Source of the DNA: Marmoricola sp.
Lineage (GTDB): Bacteria > Actinomycetota > Actinomycetes > Propionibacteriales > Nocardioidaceae
Direction of reading: 5' to 3'
Assembly: GCA_030151765.1 (NCBI GenBank)
Contig: JASLCW010000322.1
Span: 1 to 14,592, forward strand
DNA length: 14,592 nt
Positions 13,106 through 14,592 of this stretch are shown one piece after another (the stretch's first letter is position 1; each line of letters opens with the position of its first letter). The notes beneath the pieces were generated by a model, which was not told the origin of the DNA, searched no databases, and saw only the letters and a list, made by a program, of their open reading frames with translations. The position numbers and the translations under genes were made by a program.

Positions 13106-13141
13106 TAGGCTGGCAGCCCGAAACCGAGAGGAATCCGGCTG

Positions 13142-14410
13142 ATGGGTCTGGTCGCGGCACTGAAAGACGCCGTTCGCAACAAGTTGATCGCCAAGGCGGG
13201 TGGGGTCGATCTGTCCAAGCTGGACAAGATCCCCGACAAGGTCGCCTGGCCGCTGTCGCGCGACGGTGTCGACCCGACGCGGAAGATCACCGACGCCCGC
13301 GAGGACGACCCGGTGCGCAAGCTGGCCTCCTTCATGGGGCTGGAGATCTGGCTGGTCACCGGGTACGACGAGGCTCGCGAGGTCCTCGGCAATGTGAACC
13401 ACTCCACCGACATCCGCCCGCTGATGGGCAAGAGCGGCGATGTCGAGTCGGGCGACATCGGTGGCCTCGGTTTCACCGACCCGCCCGAGCACACCAGACA
13501 GCGCAAGCTGCTCACCCCCGAGTTCACGATGCGCCGGCTCGAGCGGCTCAAGCCGGGCATCGCAGAGATCATCGACAAGCAACTGCAGGAGACCTACGAC
13601 GCCGTCGACGAGAACGGCGTGGTCGACCTGGTGAAGACCTTCGCCTTCCCCGTTCCCTTCCGCGTCATCTGCGATCTGCTCGGCCTGCCCGACGACCAGC
13701 GCGAGACCTTCCGCGAACTCGGCACCGCCCGCTTCGACATGTCCGAGGGCGGCGCCGGCGCGATCGGCGCGATCAGCGGGTCACGAGAATTCCTGCTCGC
13801 CGAGACCGCGCGCCAGCGCAACGACCCCGGCGACGGCCTGATCGGCCAGATCATCCGCGACAGCGGCGATCTGATCAACGACTTCGACCTCGGCGGACTC
13901 GCCGACGGCGCCTTCAACGGCGGCATGGAGACGAGTGCCTCGATGCTCGCGCTCGGCACCGTCGTACTGCTGCAGAAGCCGGAACTCTGGAAGCAGCTGG
14001 CCGAGGACCCCGAGTCCGTCGACCCGATCGTCGAGGAGCTGCTCCGCCACCTCGCGGTCGTCCAGGTCGCCTTCCCGCGCTTCGCCAAGGAGGACGTGGT
14101 CGTCGGCGGCCACACCATCAAGAAGGGCTCGATCATGCTGGCGCACCTGCCCGCCGCGAGCCGCGACCCTCGTCGTACCGACGGCGAGCTCTTCGCCCCC
14201 GGCGCCGCCTCCTCCAACCACCTCGCCTTCGGCTTCGGCCTGCACCGCTGCGTCGGCGCCGAGCTGGCGCGGATGGAGCTGCGGGCGGCCTATCCGGCCC
14301 TGGCCAAGCGCTTCCCCAACATGAAGCTGGCGGTCGACCCCAGCGAGCTGGAGTACCACGCGAAGTCGATCGTGTACGGCGTCGAATCGCTGCCGGTCAC
14401 TCTGGGCTGA
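13142..14410 (+). CDS. Cytochrome P450
   Basis: A soluble 422-residue bacterial P450 that hydroxylates or otherwise oxidises a hydrophobic substrate with electrons from a ferredoxin. The C-helix DPPEHTRQRKLLTPEF is at 113-128. The I-helix oxygen site is GGMET at 260-264, with an acid-Thr pair of Glu 263 and Thr 264. ExxR is at 299-302. The heme-binding FGFGLHRCVG is at 363-372 with Cys 370. The meander before it reads FAPGAASSNHLAFG; where most P450s have a conserved Arg about five residues before the His of HLAFG, this one has Ala. The ATG at 13142 follows AGAGGA (13127-13132). It lies 74 bases after the CMD-family gene with its own promoter-like element. The ferredoxin at the left end is a candidate redox partner. 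CYP family and substrate cannot be set by eye. Confidence 0.95.
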   Translation: MGLVAALKDAVRNKLIAKAGGVDLSKLDKIPDKVAWPLSRDGVDPTRKITDAREDDPVRKLASFMGLEIWLVTGYDEAREVLGNVNHSTDIRPLMGKSGDVESGDIGGLGFTDPPEHTRQRKLLTPEFTMRRLERLKPGIAEIIDKQLQETYDAVDENGVVDLVKTFAFPVPFRVICDLLGLPDDQRETFRELGTARFDMSEGGAGAIGAISGSREFLLAETARQRNDPGDGLIGQIIRDSGDLINDFDLGGLADGAFNGGMETSASMLALGTVVLLQKPELWKQLAEDPESVDPIVEELLRHLAVVQVAFPRFAKEDVVVGGHTIKKGSIMLAHLPAASRDPRRTDGELFAPGAASSNHLAFGFGLHRCVGAELARMELRAAYPALAKRFPNMKLAVDPSELEYHAKSIVYGVESLPVTLG

Positions 14411-14413
14411 ATC

Positions 14414-14592
14414 TCAGGGGCGGCCGTACGTCGTCGTCCGCTGTACGACGGGCCGGCCGATGCCCTGGCCGATCTCCTCGAGCTCGGCGACGGTCTTGGC
14501 GGAGCCGTGCTCGGAGCCGGCCATCCGGGAGATGGTCTCCTCCATCAGCGTGCCGCCGAGGTCGTTGGCACCCGCGTTGAGCATCGCCTGGG
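14414..14592 (-). CDS. fbiC: FO synthase (FbiC/CofH), C-terminal end (partial)
   Basis: On the minus strand the last 58 codons of a gene are open from the window edge to a TGA (complement of 14414-14416). The peptide runs QAMLNAGANDLGGTLMEETISRMAGSEHGSAKTVAELEEIGQGIGRPVVQRTTTYGRP. The GANDLGGTLMEETISRMAGSEHG core is the characteristic end of the CofH half of 7,8-didemethyl-8-hydroxy-5-deazariboflavin (FO) synthase, a radical-SAM enzyme that makes the F420 chromophore. In actinobacteria it is normally the fused protein FbiC, but only the C-terminus is visible, so fusion cannot be confirmed. It converges with the P450 gene with just 3 bases between the two stop codons. It supports F420 as the cofactor of the LLM-class enzyme nearby. 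Confidence 0.9.
   Translation of the reverse strand, partial: QAMLNAGANDLGGTLMEETISRMAGSEHGSAKTVAELEEIGQGIGRPVVQRTTTYGRP

Noticed and set aside
14424..14455. Possible terminator hairpin at the P450/FO-synthase junction (CGTCGT...ACGACG)
   Set aside because: The stem is only six bases, it lies inside the FO synthase coding sequence and has no T-run.
13018..14580. 520-codon open frame on the plus strand overlapping the P450
   Set aside because: It is an Arg-rich frame-shifted reading of the P450 gene, which has complete P450 motifs in its own frame.
1..14592. tRNA, rRNA, CRISPR, transposase or phage signals
   Set aside because: Looked for on both strands by eye; no cloverleaf, spaced repeats, terminal inverted repeats or transposase motifs were found.

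Overview
The window comes from a high-GC actinomycete. Nearly every codon ends in G or C, the genes are tightly packed with ATGA/TGATG stop-start overlaps, and the gene content (P450 ferredoxin, F420-pathway gene, F420-type oxidoreductase, KstR-like operator) is actinobacterial. The style resembles Nocardioides or a relative, but that placement is an inference. No RNA genes, CRISPR arrays, insertion sequences or phage genes were found. One gene is cut at each end of the window.

Left block (1-3999, + strand) is a catabolic operon: the end of a P450-type ferredoxin, an NTF2/SnoaL-like protein, an aldehyde dehydrogenase, a short-chain dehydrogenase, a 3-hydroxyisobutyrate-dehydrogenase-like enzyme and a small DUF1059-like Cys/His protein. 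From memory, the aldehyde dehydrogenase / SDR / HIBADH-like / carboxymuconolactone-decarboxylase-like set recalls the M. tuberculosis Rv0768-Rv0771 genes beside the CYP51/ferredoxin locus. It suggests stepwise oxidation of a hydrophobic alcohol or terpenoid/steroid-like substrate.

The 233-base gap 4000-4232 holds the likely control region of the next operon. It contains a hairpin, an exact match to the KstR consensus TnnAACnnGTTnnA (4130-4143) and a CRP/GlxR-like half-conserved site (4179-4194).

Middle block (4233-11781, + strand) is a branched-chain-amino-acid-type (HAAT/Liv) ABC importer. It has a lipoprotein binding protein with a long Gly/Ser/Thr linker, a fused LivH-LivM permease, and LivG and LivF ATPases. 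These are followed, without a gap, by a secreted C-terminally anchored 519-residue protein of unknown function, a two-helix membrane protein ending in an Ada-like HxxxC...CxxC motif, and a 116-residue unknown protein. This seven-gene unit is the most novel part of the window: it looks like a dedicated surface-to-cytoplasm uptake system, whose substrate may be a lipid or steroid-like compound rather than an amino acid.

Right block (11782-14410, + strand) begins with a near-ideal 24-bp palindromic operator. It continues with an F420-type luciferase-like oxidoreductase overlapping a carboxymuconolactone-decarboxylase-family gene, then a P450 with its own leader. On the opposite strand, ending 3 bases from the P450 stop, is the C-terminus of FO synthase (FbiC/CofH), which makes the F420 chromophore. 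Together the window reads as an oxidative catabolic locus with its own transport system and cofactor link.
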